DNA of 64,000 bases from Cucumibacter marinus DSM 18995. Lineage in GTDB: Bacteria > Pseudomonadota > Alphaproteobacteria > Rhizobiales > Devosiaceae. Positions within the stretch are counted from its first letter, which is position 1; the number at the start of each line of letters is the position of its first letter. Shown in pieces: positions 54,557 to 64,000 of this stretch. The translations under genes were made by a program, and so were the position numbers. The notes under the pieces were generated by a model. The model was given only the letters and a program-made list of their open reading frames with translations, had not been told where the DNA came from and searched no databases. The stretch lies in contig NZ_AUCR01000002.1 in the NCBI RefSeq assembly GCF_000429865.1, positions 1-64,000 on the forward strand. The letters are read 5' to 3'.

Positions 54557-55048
54557 ATGTCTTCGACGGCCCAGCCCTCAGCCATCCTCAAAGCGATGCT
54601 GATGGTCGCTCTTCTGGCCTTCACCGCCGCCTGCGCGCGCACCAAGGACGCCGGCGTCGGCAATCTGGGGCCGGGGCAGGTAGCGCCGGGCACCCAGCAG
54701 GAATTCCTCGTGACCATCGGCGATCGGGTTTTCTTTGAAACCGACAGTTCGTCGCTGACCGCGGAGGCCCAGGCCACGCTCGGCAAGCAGGCCGTCTGGC
54801 TCAACCGCTATCCGCAGTATTCGGTACAGATCGAAGGCCATGCCGACGAACGCGGCACCCGAGAATACAACATCGCCTTGAGCGCACGGCGCGCATCGGC
54901 GGTCGTCAACTTCCTGGTCTCGCAGGGTGTTGCCTCACAGCGCATCTCTTCGAAGGCCTATGGCAAGGAACGCCCGGTCGCGGTGTGTAACGATATTTCG
55001 TGCTGGTCGCAGAACCGGCGCGCAGTCACGGTGTTGGGCGGCAGGTAA
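54557..55048 (+). CDS. pal: peptidoglycan-associated lipoprotein Pal
   Basis: A 163-residue protein with a lipoprotein signal ending at the lipobox TAAC (Cys26), a short linker, and an OmpA-type domain with VFFETDSSSLTAEA, EGHADERGTREYNIALSARRA and QNRRAVTV. It anchors the outer membrane to peptidoglycan and is held by TolB. A strong terminator follows, so cpoB may be a separate unit or depend on read-through. A 142-base gap precedes it and could hold its own promoter. Confidence 0.97.
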   Translation: MSSTAQPSAILKAMLMVALLAFTAACARTKDAGVGNLGPGQVAPGTQQEFLVTIGDRVFFETDSSSLTAEAQATLGKQAVWLNRYPQYSVQIEGHADERGTREYNIALSARRASAVVNFLVSQGVASQRISSKAYGKERPVAVCNDISCWSQNRRAVTVLGGR

Positions 55049-55074
55049 CGCCACCCCATCGAACTGGAGGCCTG

Positions 55075-55109
55075 GCGCCGGGTTCCAAATTGGGGCCCGG
55101 CGCTTTTTT
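55075..55109 (+). terminator. rho-independent terminator between pal and cpoB
   Basis: GCGCCGGG and CCCGGCGC arms, 13-base loop, followed by six T, 26 bases after the pal stop codon. It separates the tol-pal transcript from cpoB. Confidence 0.8.
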
Positions 55110-55212
55110 GTCCAAATTCGCGTCTATCGACAGGGCTCCGGTGCGCGCATGTGCCTGGAAGCTGATTTGCGCGGCAAGTGATATGCGGGAAATGACGAGC
55201 GGGGGTCTTGCG

Positions 55213-56400
55213 ATGACCGTGGGCATCAAAAGTGGCTGTTGGACCGGCCTGAGGCGGGTGGCGATGGTGCTGGCGCTCGCCGGGCCGCTGGCAGCCGTGC
55301 CGGTATGGGCACAGACCCGGGACCTGTCAGCGCTGCAAGGCGAATGGCAGGCGCTCAGCCAGCAAATGACCGACGCCACCCGCCAGCTCGAAGGCATCAC
55401 CGGCCTGCATGCGGATTTGACCGCACAGATGCATGGCAATTCCCGGCTGGCCCAAAGCCAGGAAGGGGCGGCGATCAATGTCGGGCTCGACCAGCTTGGC
55501 GAGGAATTGCGACAACTGACCGGGACCATCGAGCAGATGCAGTTCCGCTTGCGCCAGCTCGAAACCCAGCTTGGCGAAGGCGCGGGGGGATCGGCTCCGG
55601 ATCAATCCGCACCCGCTGAACCCGCGCCTGCTGAGCCCGGAATTACCGAGTCCGCACCTGCCGAGCCTGCGGATGATGATCCGGCCATTGACGAGAATGC
55701 GGGGCTTGCCCCCGACCGGCTTGAGCCGATCGACAATTCAGACGAACCACCTGCGCCCGACCAGCCGGCAATCGATCAGCCCGGATCCCAGGACAACCCT
55801 GCGCGGCTGAATGCCGGGCAGGTGATCGAGCCGCAATTCGATACGGCACCGCCGTCCCCAGACCCGCTCCTTGCCGAAGACCTGCCCGAAGACGATATCG
55901 AAGGCGATTTCGGCGCCCTGCTGCCCGACACGCTCGATGCGATCTTTGGTGCGGATTCGCTATCGACATCCGATCCGCTTTCCCTGCCGTCGGGCAATAG
56001 CGACATCATCCAGGAGGCGGATGCCGATGCCCAGTTCAATGCCGGCACCGAGGCGATTTCACGGCGCGACTATGCGTTCGCCGCCGATCAGTTCCGCCAG
56101 TTCATAGAATTGTTTCCTGCCGACCGGCGCGCGCCCCGCGCGACCAGCCTTCTGGGCGAGGCCCTGCTGCAGCGCGGCGAATATGCCGATGCGGCGCAGG
56201 TCTTTGTCGACGGGTACGAGACCTATCCGCAATCGGCGGAAGCCCCTTATCTGCTGGTCGGGGTGGGTGAGGCCCTGGCTGGTGCCGGACAGCGGGAAAC
56301 CGCCTGCCGGACCTTCGAGGAAGTGCGGCGGCGATATCCTCAGCAACCCGATGCCCTCGCCGAGCGTTTAAGCGCAGCGCAGCGATCGAACAGCTGCTGA
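55213..56400 (+). CDS. cpoB: Tol-Pal associated coordinator CpoB (YbgF)
   Basis: A 395-residue periplasmic protein with a signal peptide (AMVLALAGPLAAVPVWAQ). An N-terminal coiled coil (about residues 35-110, the TolA-binding trimer region) is followed by a long Pro/Glu/Asp-rich linker with EPAPAEP-like repeats, then C-terminal TPR-like repeats (FNAGTEAISRRDYAFAADQFRQFIELFP). CpoB coordinates Tol-Pal with peptidoglycan synthesis at division. The ATG at 55213 has GGGGG upstream; ten codons further up is another ATG. The linker is longer than in E. coli. Confidence 0.88.
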   Translation: MTVGIKSGCWTGLRRVAMVLALAGPLAAVPVWAQTRDLSALQGEWQALSQQMTDATRQLEGITGLHADLTAQMHGNSRLAQSQEGAAINVGLDQLGEELRQLTGTIEQMQFRLRQLETQLGEGAGGSAPDQSAPAEPAPAEPGITESAPAEPADDDPAIDENAGLAPDRLEPIDNSDEPPAPDQPAIDQPGSQDNPARLNAGQVIEPQFDTAPPSPDPLLAEDLPEDDIEGDFGALLPDTLDAIFGADSLSTSDPLSLPSGNSDIIQEADADAQFNAGTEAISRRDYAFAADQFRQFIELFPADRRAPRATSLLGEALLQRGEYADAAQVFVDGYETYPQSAEAPYLLVGVGEALAGAGQRETACRTFEEVRRRYPQQPDALAERLSAAQRSNSC

Positions 56401-56422
56401 GAGGCCAAACAGGGAGGCAGGC

Positions 56423-57718
56423 ATGGCGGGGTCTGCACAGACATCCAATCAACCGGACGACGATGCCCTGGCCGCGCTGTTTGCGCCGGTCGCGGATGAA
56501 GGCGTCCTGGCGCTTGCCGTATCCGGGGGTGCCGACAGCCTGGCGCTGATGATCCTGGCTGCGCGATGGCGCGACACAAGGCCTGAACCGCCAGCGATAT
56601 TCGTGTTCACCGTGGATCACGGGTTGCGGGCCGAGGCGGCTGCGGAATGCGCCATGGTGCTGGGGAGGGCCGCCGAACTCGGTCTCGAGGCGGAGACGCT
56701 GCACTGGGAGGAGGGCGCTGCCACCAGCACGGGAATCCAGGCCAAGGCCCGCAAGGCCCGCTATGCCCTGATGAAGCAGGCCATGGCCGTGCGCGGTATC
56801 TCTCATTTGATGACCGGGCATCATTTCGATGACCAGGCCGAAACGGTGCTGATGCGGCTGGCGCGGGGGAGCGGATTGACCGGTGTGTCCGGCATGCGCG
56901 GCTTTGCCGAAGTCGAGGGCGTGAGCCTGTTCCGGCCTCTGCTGGGCCTGCGGCGTGACGAGCTCGAAGCCATCGTCAGGCAAAAAGGCTGGTTGCCCGC
57001 CGCAGACCCTTCGAATGAAGACGAGCATTACGAGAGGGTGCGCTGGCGCAAGGCGATGCCGGGATTTGCCGAAACGGGTCTTACACCGGAGCGGCTGGTG
57101 CTGTTCGCCGGGCGCGCGGCGCGGGCTGACGAAGCGCTCGATTTTTACACCGAGCGGGCCTTCACCGAATTGGTGGCCGTTGACGGGTTCGGCTGTGCAG
57201 CCATCGAACGTGAGGCGCTGTCGGCGCTGCCCAAGGAGACTTGCCTGAGACTGATCGCACGAGTGTGCGCAGAGGCGGGAGGTGTTGCCAATGCGCCGGA
57301 CCTCTCCCAGATCGAGGCGCTTTGCGCCAGCCTTTGTGCCGGGGTTGAGTTCGCTGGCGAAACCCTGGGCGGCTGCCAGATCCTCGAAAAGGATCGCTGG
57401 GTCCTGATCCATCGCGAAGCGGGCCGGGTGTCCGGTGAAGAGATTACCGTTTCGCCCGGCGACAGGCTGGTCTGGGACGGGCGGTTCATGATCGCCCTCG
57501 AAGGCGAGGGTGCGCTCACCCTGCGATCCGGGCAGAATGTGACCCGCAGCGAGGCGGAAATGCTCGCCGGTCGCGGAATTGTGACAGCCATCGGTGCGCT
57601 GCAGGCGGCACCTGCCGCGTATAGGGGAGACACGTTGGTCGGGATCGGGCCGATCTCGAGCGACCCTGCGCTGACGATGCAGACCCTGATGGGCGCGCAT
57701 CACGGGCCGCGGCAGTGA
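56423..57718 (+). CDS. tilS: tRNA(Ile)-lysidine synthase
   Basis: A 431-residue protein with the PP-loop SGGADSLALM (residues 34-43), a conserved GHHFDDQAETVLMRLARGSGLTG, and a C-terminal part for tRNA contacts. It converts cytidine 34 of AUA-decoding tRNA(Ile) to lysidine and is essential. It starts 22 bases after cpoB and precedes ftsH, the usual order. The C-terminal half is alphaproteobacterium-like and shorter than the E. coli form. Confidence 0.95.
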   Translation: MAGSAQTSNQPDDDALAALFAPVADEGVLALAVSGGADSLALMILAARWRDTRPEPPAIFVFTVDHGLRAEAAAECAMVLGRAAELGLEAETLHWEEGAATSTGIQAKARKARYALMKQAMAVRGISHLMTGHHFDDQAETVLMRLARGSGLTGVSGMRGFAEVEGVSLFRPLLGLRRDELEAIVRQKGWLPAADPSNEDEHYERVRWRKAMPGFAETGLTPERLVLFAGRAARADEALDFYTERAFTELVAVDGFGCAAIEREALSALPKETCLRLIARVCAEAGGVANAPDLSQIEALCASLCAGVEFAGETLGGCQILEKDRWVLIHREAGRVSGEEITVSPGDRLVWDGRFMIALEGEGALTLRSGQNVTRSEAEMLAGRGIVTAIGALQAAPAAYRGDTLVGIGPISSDPALTMQTLMGAHHGPRQ

Positions 57719-57902
57719 CCGTCGGGTTTGAACGGACCAGTCTCAGGCGTTAACCCCTTGCCGGTGCAATGGCTTGGCGGGGGTGCGCCGATCGGTCATC
57801 TTCGCCGCCCTTGTAACGCTCGGGGCAGGGACTTACATTCGGAGCTAATCTGGCCATCCCCGGCCTTATGCGGGGTGGCGCACCGGTTCGGGAAGAACAC
57901 AT

Positions 57903-59846
57903 ATGAACGGTAATCTGCGCAACTTCGCCATCTGGCTCGTCATCCTGGTTCTGTTGATGGGCCTGTTCAACGTTTTCCAGAACTCGGCGGGGCGCACACA
58001 AGCGGTCGAGAAATCCTACTCGCAGTTCATCCAGGAGGTGAATGCGGGGAATGTTTCCACCGTCACCATCACCGAGAACAAGGTCGCCGGCACGCTCGAC
58101 AATGGCGACCGGTTCCAGACTATCCTGCCTGACAATGTCGACGTGGTGAGCCGGCTCGAGGCCCGCAACGTGCAGATCCGCGCGGCGGAGCCGGAATCGA
58201 GCCCGTTCTGGTCTATCCTTTTGTCGTCCTGGCTGCCTTTCATCGTCATTATCGCGGTGTGGTTCTTCTTCATCCGCCAGATGCAGGGCGGTGGCCGCGG
58301 CGGCGCGATGGGCTTTGGCAAATCGCGCGCCAAGATGCTCACCGAGGCTCAGGGCAGGGTGACCTTCGAGGACGTGGCCGGTGTCGACGAAGCCAAGCAG
58401 GACCTCGAGGAAATCGTCGACTTTCTGCGCGATCCTGGCAAGTTCCAGCGGCTGGGCGGTCGTATCCCGCGCGGCGTGTTGCTGGTGGGCCCTCCGGGTA
58501 CCGGTAAGACGCTTCTGGCGCGGGCCGTGGCCGGTGAGGCCAATGTGCCGTTCTTCACCATTTCGGGTTCGGACTTCGTTGAAATGTTCGTCGGTGTCGG
58601 CGCCAGCCGGGTGCGCGACATGTTCGAACAGGCCAAGAAGAATGCCCCCTGTATCGTGTTCATCGACGAAATCGACGCCGTTGGCCGCCATCGTGGTGCT
58701 GGCCTTGGCGGCGGCAATGATGAACGCGAACAGACCCTCAACCAGCTGCTGGTCGAGATGGACGGGTTCGAGGCCAATGAAGGCATCATCCTGATCGCCG
58801 CGACCAACCGTCCGGACGTGCTCGACCCGGCGCTTTTGCGCCCGGGCCGTTTCGACCGTCAGGTCGTGGTGCCCAATCCGGACGTAACCGGCCGCGAACG
58901 CATCCTCAAGGTGCATGTGCGCAAAGTGCCGCTGGCCCCGGATGTGGACCTCAAGACCCTGGCGCGCGGGACCCCCGGTTTCTCCGGTGCGGATCTCATG
59001 AACCTCGTCAACGAGGCGGCGCTTCTGGCAGCGCGGCGCAACAAGCGCTTTGTCACCATGGCCGAGTTCGAGGACGCCAAGGACAAGCTGATGATGGGCT
59101 CGGAGCGCCGCACCCTGGTGCTGACCGAGGAAGAAAAGAAACTGACTGCCTATCACGAGGCCGGGCACGCCCTGCTTGCGCTGCACATGCCGGCGTCCGA
59201 TCCGATCCACAAGGCGACGATCATTCCGCGCGGCCGTGCGCTGGGTATGGTGATGCGCCTGCCCGAACGCGACCAGGTCTCGCTGACCCGTGAGAAGTGC
59301 TATGCCGACCTCGCCGTTGCCATGGGTGGCCGTGTGGCTGAAGAAGAGATCTTCGGCGACGAAAAGGTGACCTCGGGCGCTTCCGCCGACATCAAGATGG
59401 CGACCGGGCTGGCCCGGGCCATGGCCACCGAATACGGCATGTCGGACAAGCTGGGGCCGCTGCTTTATGGCGATGCGCAGGACGAAGTGTTCCTGGGCCG
59501 CTCGATGATGCAGCGCAACACCCATCTGAGTGATGAAACCCAGAAGGTCGTCGATGCGGAGATCAAGCGCTTCGTGGAAGACGGTTACGACACAGCCCAG
59601 CGCGTGATCCGCGAAAATATTGATCAGCTGCACGCCATCGCCAAGGCGCTGCTGGAATTCGAAACCCTCAGCGGTACCGAAATCCGTGACCTGCTCGATG
59701 GCAAGCCGCCGGTTCGCGAGACCGAGGTCGAGGCCAAATCCTCGAAGTCCTCAGGCGTGCCTTCCGCAGGCAAGGGCGGGCGCAAGCCGGCCGAAGACAA
59801 AAAACCGGCGGGCGATGATGGCATGGAGCCGCAGCCCGAAGGCTGA
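57903..59846 (+). CDS. ftsH: ATP-dependent membrane protease FtsH
   Basis: A 647-residue protein with two membrane helices (about residues 5-22 and 105-125), an AAA domain with Walker A GPPGTGKT and Walker [12 protein letters not shown], the SRH/arginine finger region, and the zinc site HEAGH near residue 418. It degrades misassembled membrane proteins and short-lived cytoplasmic proteins as a hexamer. It follows tilS by 184 bases, so it has its own promoter region. A strong terminator follows. Confidence 0.97.
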   Translation: MNGNLRNFAIWLVILVLLMGLFNVFQNSAGRTQAVEKSYSQFIQEVNAGNVSTVTITENKVAGTLDNGDRFQTILPDNVDVVSRLEARNVQIRAAEPESSPFWSILLSSWLPFIVIIAVWFFFIRQMQGGGRGGAMGFGKSRAKMLTEAQGRVTFEDVAGVDEAKQDLEEIVDFLRDPGKFQRLGGRIPRGVLLVGPPGTGKTLLARAVAGEANVPFFTISGSDFVEMFVGVGASRVRDMFEQAKKNAPCIVFIDEIDAVGRHRGAGLGGGNDEREQTLNQLLVEMDGFEANEGIILIAATNRPDVLDPALLRPGRFDRQVVVPNPDVTGRERILKVHVRKVPLAPDVDLKTLARGTPGFSGADLMNLVNEAALLAARRNKRFVTMAEFEDAKDKLMMGSERRTLVLTEEEKKLTAYHEAGHALLALHMPASDPIHKATIIPRGRALGMVMRLPERDQVSLTREKCYADLAVAMGGRVAEEEIFGDEKVTSGASADIKMATGLARAMATEYGMSDKLGPLLYGDAQDEVFLGRSMMQRNTHLSDETQKVVDAEIKRFVEDGYDTAQRVIRENIDQLHAIAKALLEFETLSGTEIRDLLDGKPPVRETEVEAKSSKSSGVPSAGKGGRKPAEDKKPAGDDGMEPQPEG

Positions 59847-59870
59847 TACCGCCACCATTTTGATGATTGG

Positions 59871-59900
59871 AAAAGCCGTCCTTTGGGGCGGCTTTTCTTT
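59871..59900 (+). terminator. rho-independent terminator after ftsH
   Basis: AAAAGCCGtCC and GGgGCGGCTTTT arms pair around TTT and continue into CTTTTG, 24 bases after the ftsH stop. Confidence 0.75.
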
Positions 59901-59940
59901 TGTCACGCTGCATGCCATTGCCTAAGGTCCGGCGGAGCCG

Positions 59941-60450
59941 ATGCAGGGGGGTATGAAGTTGTCCAAGACACTGAGTGGCGAATGCGCTTGTGGCGAAGTG
60001 CAATATGAGCTTGGCCGGGTGCCGATGTTTACCCATTGCTGCCATTGCCTCGAGTGCCAGCGGCAGACGGGCAGCGCCTTTGTGATCAACGGCCTGATCG
60101 AGACCGATCAGATCACCGTCAGCGGATTGGAGCCCGTGCCAGTGCCGGTACCCACGAGCTCGGGGCGGCAGCACGATGTCTATCGATGCCCGCGCTGCCA
60201 GACGGCGCTGTGGAGTGACTATGGCGGACGGTCCTGGCTGCGCTTCGTGCGGATAGGTACGCTTCACGACCCGTCCAGCGTCTCGCCGGACGTGCATGTT
60301 TTCGCCCGGTCCAAGCGGGATTGGGTGGGGCTGCCCGAAGATGTGCCAGTCTTCGACGTTTTCTATGACATGAAAGAGCTGTGGCCGTCCGAGGCCCTTG
60401 CGCGCCGGCAGGCGGCATCCGATGCCGCCAACGCAAATCACACGGACTGA
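59941..60450 (+). CDS. GFA family zinc-binding protein
   Basis: A 169-residue protein of the glutathione-dependent formaldehyde-activating (GFA/CENP-V) fold. The zinc-ligand Cys are in ECACGEV (residues 14-20), CCHCLECQ (residues 33-40) and CPRC (residues 83-86), with RQTGSAF as the family's typical loop. The physiological substrate of most members is unknown. GGAG lies just upstream of the ATG; a second ATG at 59953 is possible. It is 15 bases upstream of the next gene, so they are likely co-transcribed. Confidence 0.87.
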   Translation: MQGGMKLSKTLSGECACGEVQYELGRVPMFTHCCHCLECQRQTGSAFVINGLIETDQITVSGLEPVPVPVPTSSGRQHDVYRCPRCQTALWSDYGGRSWLRFVRIGTLHDPSSVSPDVHVFARSKRDWVGLPEDVPVFDVFYDMKELWPSEALARRQAASDAANANHTD

Positions 60451-60465
60451 GCGGACGGATTATCC

Positions 60466-61320
60466 ATGGGCAAGCGCCTCGACACCAGGCACAAGGGGCT
60501 CGATGCCTATGCGCATCTGGCCAAGGTCTTCGGCGACACGCCATGGCTGCATTACGGGCTTTGGGAGCCCGGCGAAAATGTCAGCTTCCCCAATCTCAGG
60601 GCCGCTCAGGAGCGATATGTCGAGAGACTGATGGCGCTTTTGCCGCCAGCCCCGGCAAGGGTGCTCGATATCGGCGGCGGGACGGGCGAACTGGCGCTTC
60701 GGCTTATCGAGGCGGGCTATCAGGTCGATATGCTCACGCCGAGCGAGGTTCAGGCCGACATGGCGCGCGAAAAGCTCGGTGACCGGGCGCGGGTGTTCAC
60801 CACCACGTTTCAGGGTTTCACCGAGCCGGGACCCTATGATGTGTGCCTGTTCTCGGAGAGTTTCCAGTATATCCCGCTTGAGGATGCCTTTGCAGGCATC
60901 GGCAGGGTGCTTGCGCCACGGGGCCATGTGGTGATCGCCGATTGCTTTCGCACCGAAGCCTATCGGGGTGGACGGGAACCGGGCGGCGGACATCGCTATT
61001 CGGCGTTCGAGGCCGGCGCCGAACAGGCGGGTTATCGCTTCCTCGCCAATGAGGATGTGACGGAGATGGCCGCGCAGACCATGGCACTCGACCAGAAATT
61101 CTATCGCGAGCTGGTTTCGCCTCTGCTGGGCCAGATCAATGAGGATCTCGAGGCACGCCGGCCAATCGTTCACGCCTTCATGTGGCTCGGGATCAAGCTG
61201 TTCATGCCCAAATCCGAACGCGAGAACTTTGCTGCCCGGATGAAGGCGGATTACCGATCACCTGAAAGGTTCAAGGCCGTGACGAGCTATCGCTTCGTCT
61301 CGCTCTCGCGGACCGGGTGA
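60466..61320 (+). CDS. class I SAM-dependent methyltransferase
   Basis: A 284-residue protein with the SAM motif I RVLDIGGGTGELALR (near residue 66), followed by VDMLTPSEVQ and a motif IV-like DVCLFSESFQYI. The N terminus and the tail (MWLGIKLFMPKSERENF) are characteristic of a small-molecule or cyclopropane-synthase-like methyltransferase, but the substrate is unknown. It converges with the NADH dehydrogenase gene, overlapping it by 34 bases. It is likely in an operon with the GFA gene. Confidence 0.85.
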   Translation: MGKRLDTRHKGLDAYAHLAKVFGDTPWLHYGLWEPGENVSFPNLRAAQERYVERLMALLPPAPARVLDIGGGTGELALRLIEAGYQVDMLTPSEVQADMAREKLGDRARVFTTTFQGFTEPGPYDVCLFSESFQYIPLEDAFAGIGRVLAPRGHVVIADCFRTEAYRGGREPGGGHRYSAFEAGAEQAGYRFLANEDVTEMAAQTMALDQKFYRELVSPLLGQINEDLEARRPIVHAFMWLGIKLFMPKSERENFAARMKADYRSPERFKAVTSYRFVSLSRTG

Positions 61321-62597
61321 GCCTCGGTGGTGACACCGGTGATCAGTCGCGCACCCTTGCGGCGGGTGAGATAGGTCCAGAACCACTGCAACAACACCAG
61401 GGACGCTGCCCGCACACCGATGAGGAAGTAGATATGGGCGAGGCCCCAGAACCACCAGGCAGGCCAGCCGGTCAGTTTGAAGCGGTCGAGATCGACCACG
61501 GCGGAATGCCGGCCGATAGTCGCCAGGTTCCCGGCATGGCGGTATTTGAACGGTTTTGAGGGCTTGCCCGAAATGGTGGCCAGAATTGCCTTGGCGACGT
61601 ACTTGCCCTCCTGCTTGGCGGCCGGGGCGATGCCGGGCACGGTTGCGTTCTCGCCGGGGCCTTGAGGCCAGGCGACAGCAGCAGCGTCACCGATGACGCG
61701 AATTTCCGGATGATCGGGCAGGGTGAGGTCGGCGCCGACCGCGATGCGGCCGCCACGCTCGGGCTTAGTATCCAGCCATTCAGCGGTGCCGTGGACGCCG
61801 ACACCGGCCCCCCAGATGACCGTGGCTGCCGGAATGCGCGCACCACCGACGGTAACACCTTCGGCATCGATGTTTTCGACCATGGTGCCGGTGTGAACCT
61901 CGACCCCGAGCTTTTCGAGCGCTTGTCGGGCATAGGCGGAGAGGTCGTCCGACAGAGCCGGCAGGATACGCGGCCCGCCTTCGACCAGCACCACATTGGC
62001 GGCGCGCGGGTCGATCTGGCGGAAGTCGCGGGCCAGGGCCACCCGGGCCAGTTCGGCAATGGCGCCCGCCATTTCCACCCCGGTCGGCCCGCCGCCGATA
62101 ATCACAAAGGTCAATTGGCGGTGGCGTTCGGCCTCGTCCGCCGCGGTCTCGGCGCGCTCGAACGCCAGAAGGATGTTGCGCCTGACGGTGGTGGCGTCGA
62201 CCACAGTCTTGAGGCCCGGGGCATGGACCGGCCAGTCATCATGTCCGAAATAGGCATTGCCTGCGCCATTGGCGATGATCAGATGATCGTAGGGCACCGG
62301 CCCTTCGCTGGTCTCGACCGACTGGCTTGCCTCGTCGATGCCGGTGACCTTGCCCAGCACCACGCGAATATTGGCGGCATCGCGGAAGATCGAGCGGATC
62401 GGCCAGGCGATGTCGGCGGGGGACAGGTCGGCTGTCGCAACCTGATACAGGAGCGGCTGGAACAGATGGTAGTTCCGCTTGTCGATCAGGGTCACATCCA
62501 CCGGCTTGCCGGCAAACTCCCGCGCAGCGGCGAGACCGCCGAAACCGGCCCCGATGATCACGATCTTCGGGCGCGCTGCTGTCGCGGTGTCGGTCAT
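61287..62597 (-). CDS. ndh: type II NADH dehydrogenase
   Basis: A 436-residue flavoprotein with an FAD-binding IIGAGFGGLAAA (residues 14-25), an NADH-binding FVIIGGGPTGVEMAG (about residues 164-178) and VIGDAAAV. The C-terminal amphipathic/hydrophobic tail (WWFWGLAHIYFLIGV...LVLLQWFWTYL) docks to the membrane. It passes electrons from NADH to quinone without pumping protons. It is a single minus-strand gene, ending inside the convergent methyltransferase gene by 34 bases. Confidence 0.95.
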   Translation of the reverse strand: MTDTATAARPKIVIIGAGFGGLAAAREFAGKPVDVTLIDKRNYHLFQPLLYQVATADLSPADIAWPIRSIFRDAANIRVVLGKVTGIDEASQSVETSEGPVPYDHLIIANGAGNAYFGHDDWPVHAPGLKTVVDATTVRRNILLAFERAETAADEAERHRQLTFVIIGGGPTGVEMAGAIAELARVALARDFRQIDPRAANVVLVEGGPRILPALSDDLSAYARQALEKLGVEVHTGTMVENIDAEGVTVGGARIPAATVIWGAGVGVHGTAEWLDTKPERGGRIAVGADLTLPDHPEIRVIGDAAAVAWPQGPGENATVPGIAPAAKQEGKYVAKAILATISGKPSKPFKYRHAGNLATIGRHSAVVDLDRFKLTGWPAWWFWGLAHIYFLIGVRAASLVLLQWFWTYLTRRKGARLITGVTTEAHPVRESETKR

Positions 62598-62833
62598 AAA
62601 CTGTCCTCAGGGCGTCATGCGGGGCTGTGGGGAAGCTAACACCGCACAATGGTTCCGTCTCGTGCGCCTGATGCATAACGGGATTACCGTTTACGAAAAA
62701 CCCAAGAGGCCCCTGCATTGCCGTATTCGCGGCGTTATAGTGGCGCGAATCACGGGAGCAGTGGCACCGGAGGCCGGTGCTCTCAACGAGTATGCGCGCG
62801 CGGGCCAGTCGCCGGCGCAAGCGGGGCAAATCA

Positions 62834-64000
62834 ATGGGCAAATATTTCGGCACCGACGGCATTCGGGGACTGGTCAATGGCGGCAAGCTGACCCCCGAAC
62901 TGGCCATGAAAACCGGCATGGCGGCCGGTCTCGTGTTCACCAATGGCGGGCGGCGCCATCGCGTGGTGATCGGCAAGGACACCAGACGGTCGGGCTATCT
63001 GCTCGAAAACGCGATGACGGCCGGTTTCACGGCAGCGGGTATGGATGTCTATCTGCTGGGCCCGATGCCGACACCGGCGGTGGCGATGCTGACGCGCTCG
63101 TTGCGCGCGGATCTGGGTGTGATGATTTCGGCCTCGCACAACCCGTTTGCCGATAATGGCATCAAGCTGTTCCGGCCCGATGGCTACAAGCTCGACGATG
63201 CGATGGAGAGCCGGATCGAGGCGATGATCGATCAGGACCTCGGACCCAAGCTGGCGCGCGGGCGCGAGATCGGGCGGGCCAAGCGGATCGAGGAAGCGCG
63301 CACCCGCTACACCGAATACGCCAAACGCACGCTGCCGCGGAACATCGATTTTACCGGGCTGCGCGTGGTGGTCGATTGCGCCAATGGTGCCGCTTACAAG
63401 ACGGCTCCTGAAGCTCTGTGGGAACTCGGTGCCGAGGTGATCACCATCGGGGTGAACCCGGACGGGTTCAATATCAATGAGGAATGCGGCTCGACCGCAC
63501 CCGAGGCGCTGCAGGCCAAGGTTCAGGAAGTGCGGGCCGATATCGGTATCGCACTCGATGGCGATGCGGACCGGGTGATCATCGTCGACGAAAACGGCGA
63601 AGTGGTCGATGGCGACCAGTTCATGGCTGCGGTAGCGCAGTTCTGGCACGAGCGCGACATGCTTTCAGGCGGCGGGATCGTGGCGACCGTGATGTCCAAT
63701 CTCGGTCTCGAGCGCTATATCGAAGGCATCGGGTTGACCCTCGAACGCACAAAGGTCGGAGACCGGCACGTGCTCGAACGTATGCGCGAAGGCGGGTTCA
63801 ATGTCGGCGGCGAGCAGTCCGGCCACATCATCCTCACCGATTTTACCACGACCGGCGACGGGCTGGTTGCCGCGCTGCAGCTGATGGCGCTCGTTCAGCA
63901 AAAGGCGCGGCCCGTATCGGAGGTCTGCCGGCTGTTCGAGAAGGTGCCGCAGCTCCTGCATAATGTGCGCTACGGCGCGGGCAGCCCGCTCGAGGATGAC
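62834..64000 (+). CDS. glmM: phosphoglucosamine mutase, 3' end beyond the window
   Basis: The first 389 codons are present and the reading frame is open to the last base, so the C terminus (usually about 60 residues more) is missing. It begins [16 protein letters not shown], has the phosphoserine loop ISASHNP (about residues 99-105), the Mg site DGDADR (about residues 240-245) and GGEQSGH for sugar binding. It converts glucosamine 6-phosphate to glucosamine 1-phosphate for cell wall synthesis. ftsH-glmM is the conserved alphaproteobacterial order, here separated by three other genes. Confidence 0.97.
   Translation, partial: MGKYFGTDGIRGLVNGGKLTPELAMKTGMAAGLVFTNGGRRHRVVIGKDTRRSGYLLENAMTAGFTAAGMDVYLLGPMPTPAVAMLTRSLRADLGVMISASHNPFADNGIKLFRPDGYKLDDAMESRIEAMIDQDLGPKLARGREIGRAKRIEEARTRYTEYAKRTLPRNIDFTGLRVVVDCANGAAYKTAPEALWELGAEVITIGVNPDGFNINEECGSTAPEALQAKVQEVRADIGIALDGDADRVIIVDENGEVVDGDQFMAAVAQFWHERDMLSGGGIVATVMSNLGLERYIEGIGLTLERTKVGDRHVLERMREGGFNVGGEQSGHIILTDFTTTGDGLVAALQLMALVQQKARPVSEVCRLFEKVPQLLHNVRYGAGSPLEDD

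Noticed and set aside
56102-57703. 533-codon frame antisense to tilS
   Set aside because: Shadow of tilS; no ribosome site or recognisable motif.
57750-59633. 627-codon frame antisense to ftsH
   Set aside because: Fully covered by ftsH, low-complexity His/Arg-rich translation with no domain.

Overview
The window is about 64 kb of a GC-rich alphaproteobacterial chromosome. Gene content and order point to the Hyphomicrobiales, and I infer the Devosia/Pelagibacterium neighbourhood (Devosiaceae). The reasons are the yebC-ruvC-ruvA-ruvB and ybgC-tolQRAB-pal-cpoB-tilS-ftsH-glmM strings, 6S RNA between zapA and fthC, the alphaproteobacterial cell-cycle genes rcdA and trcR, many alphaproteobacterial DUF proteins (DUF992, DUF1192, DUF1013, DUF4164, DUF465), and a class I aldolase in a tkt-gap-pgk-fba cluster. 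No rRNA, tRNA, insertion sequence or CRISPR array was seen.

Layout. 1-6.5 kb: the end of pntB, a LysE exporter, a CDF metal transporter, a VOC protein, a cytochrome b561 divergent from a MarR regulator with two matching palindromic operators, an unusual membrane alpha/beta-hydrolase, a DsbA-like oxidoreductase and a DUF992 protein. 6.6-16.2 kb: rpsU, purE-purK, two small divergent DUF465 proteins, a Kef-type K+/H+ antiporter with its flavodoxin-like partner and a TauE permease, trcR, a quinone oxidoreductase, DUF1192, a candidate small RNA with two CCTCCC-bearing hairpin loops, rcdA and rpmE. 16.4-25.4 kb: an ABC exporter, a cobalt-type nitrile hydratase operon, a MotA/MotB-like pair, suhB, efp, a SEL1-repeat protein and a divergent thiE. 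25.6-32.2 kb: fba, pgk, a lipoprotein polysaccharide deacetylase, gap and tkt, all on the minus strand. 32.4-40.4 kb: DUF4164, zapA, 6S RNA, fthC, a YmdB-like phosphoesterase, yebC, a diguanylate cyclase, a PCuAC copper chaperone and ruvCAB with a small membrane gene inserted before ruvB.

40.4-50.2 kb is an accessory segment that separates ruvB from ybgC, genes that are normally close in alphaproteobacteria. Its first 3.2 kb is clearly AT-richer than the rest (22 of 60 G+C at 41281-41340, against 42 of 60 at 39961-40020 in ruvB). It holds three genes: a D12-class adenine DNA methyltransferase, and, convergent to it, a two-gene operon of a ParB-like protein and an unrecognised protein with a possible PD-(D/E)XK-type nuclease motif. 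I infer a small restriction-modification or defence module; this is the best candidate for an undescribed system here. The rest of the segment has normal composition: a sulfotransferase, a TetR regulator with its own palindrome, a spermidine-synthase-like protein, a LysR/dehydrogenase pair, DUF4386 and a NUDIX hydrolase.

50.2-64 kb is the conserved cell-envelope block: ybgC and the Tol-Pal machine (TolB appears to carry a Tat signal), cpoB, tilS, ftsH, then a GFA protein, a methyltransferase, a type II NADH dehydrogenase and glmM, which runs off the end of the window.
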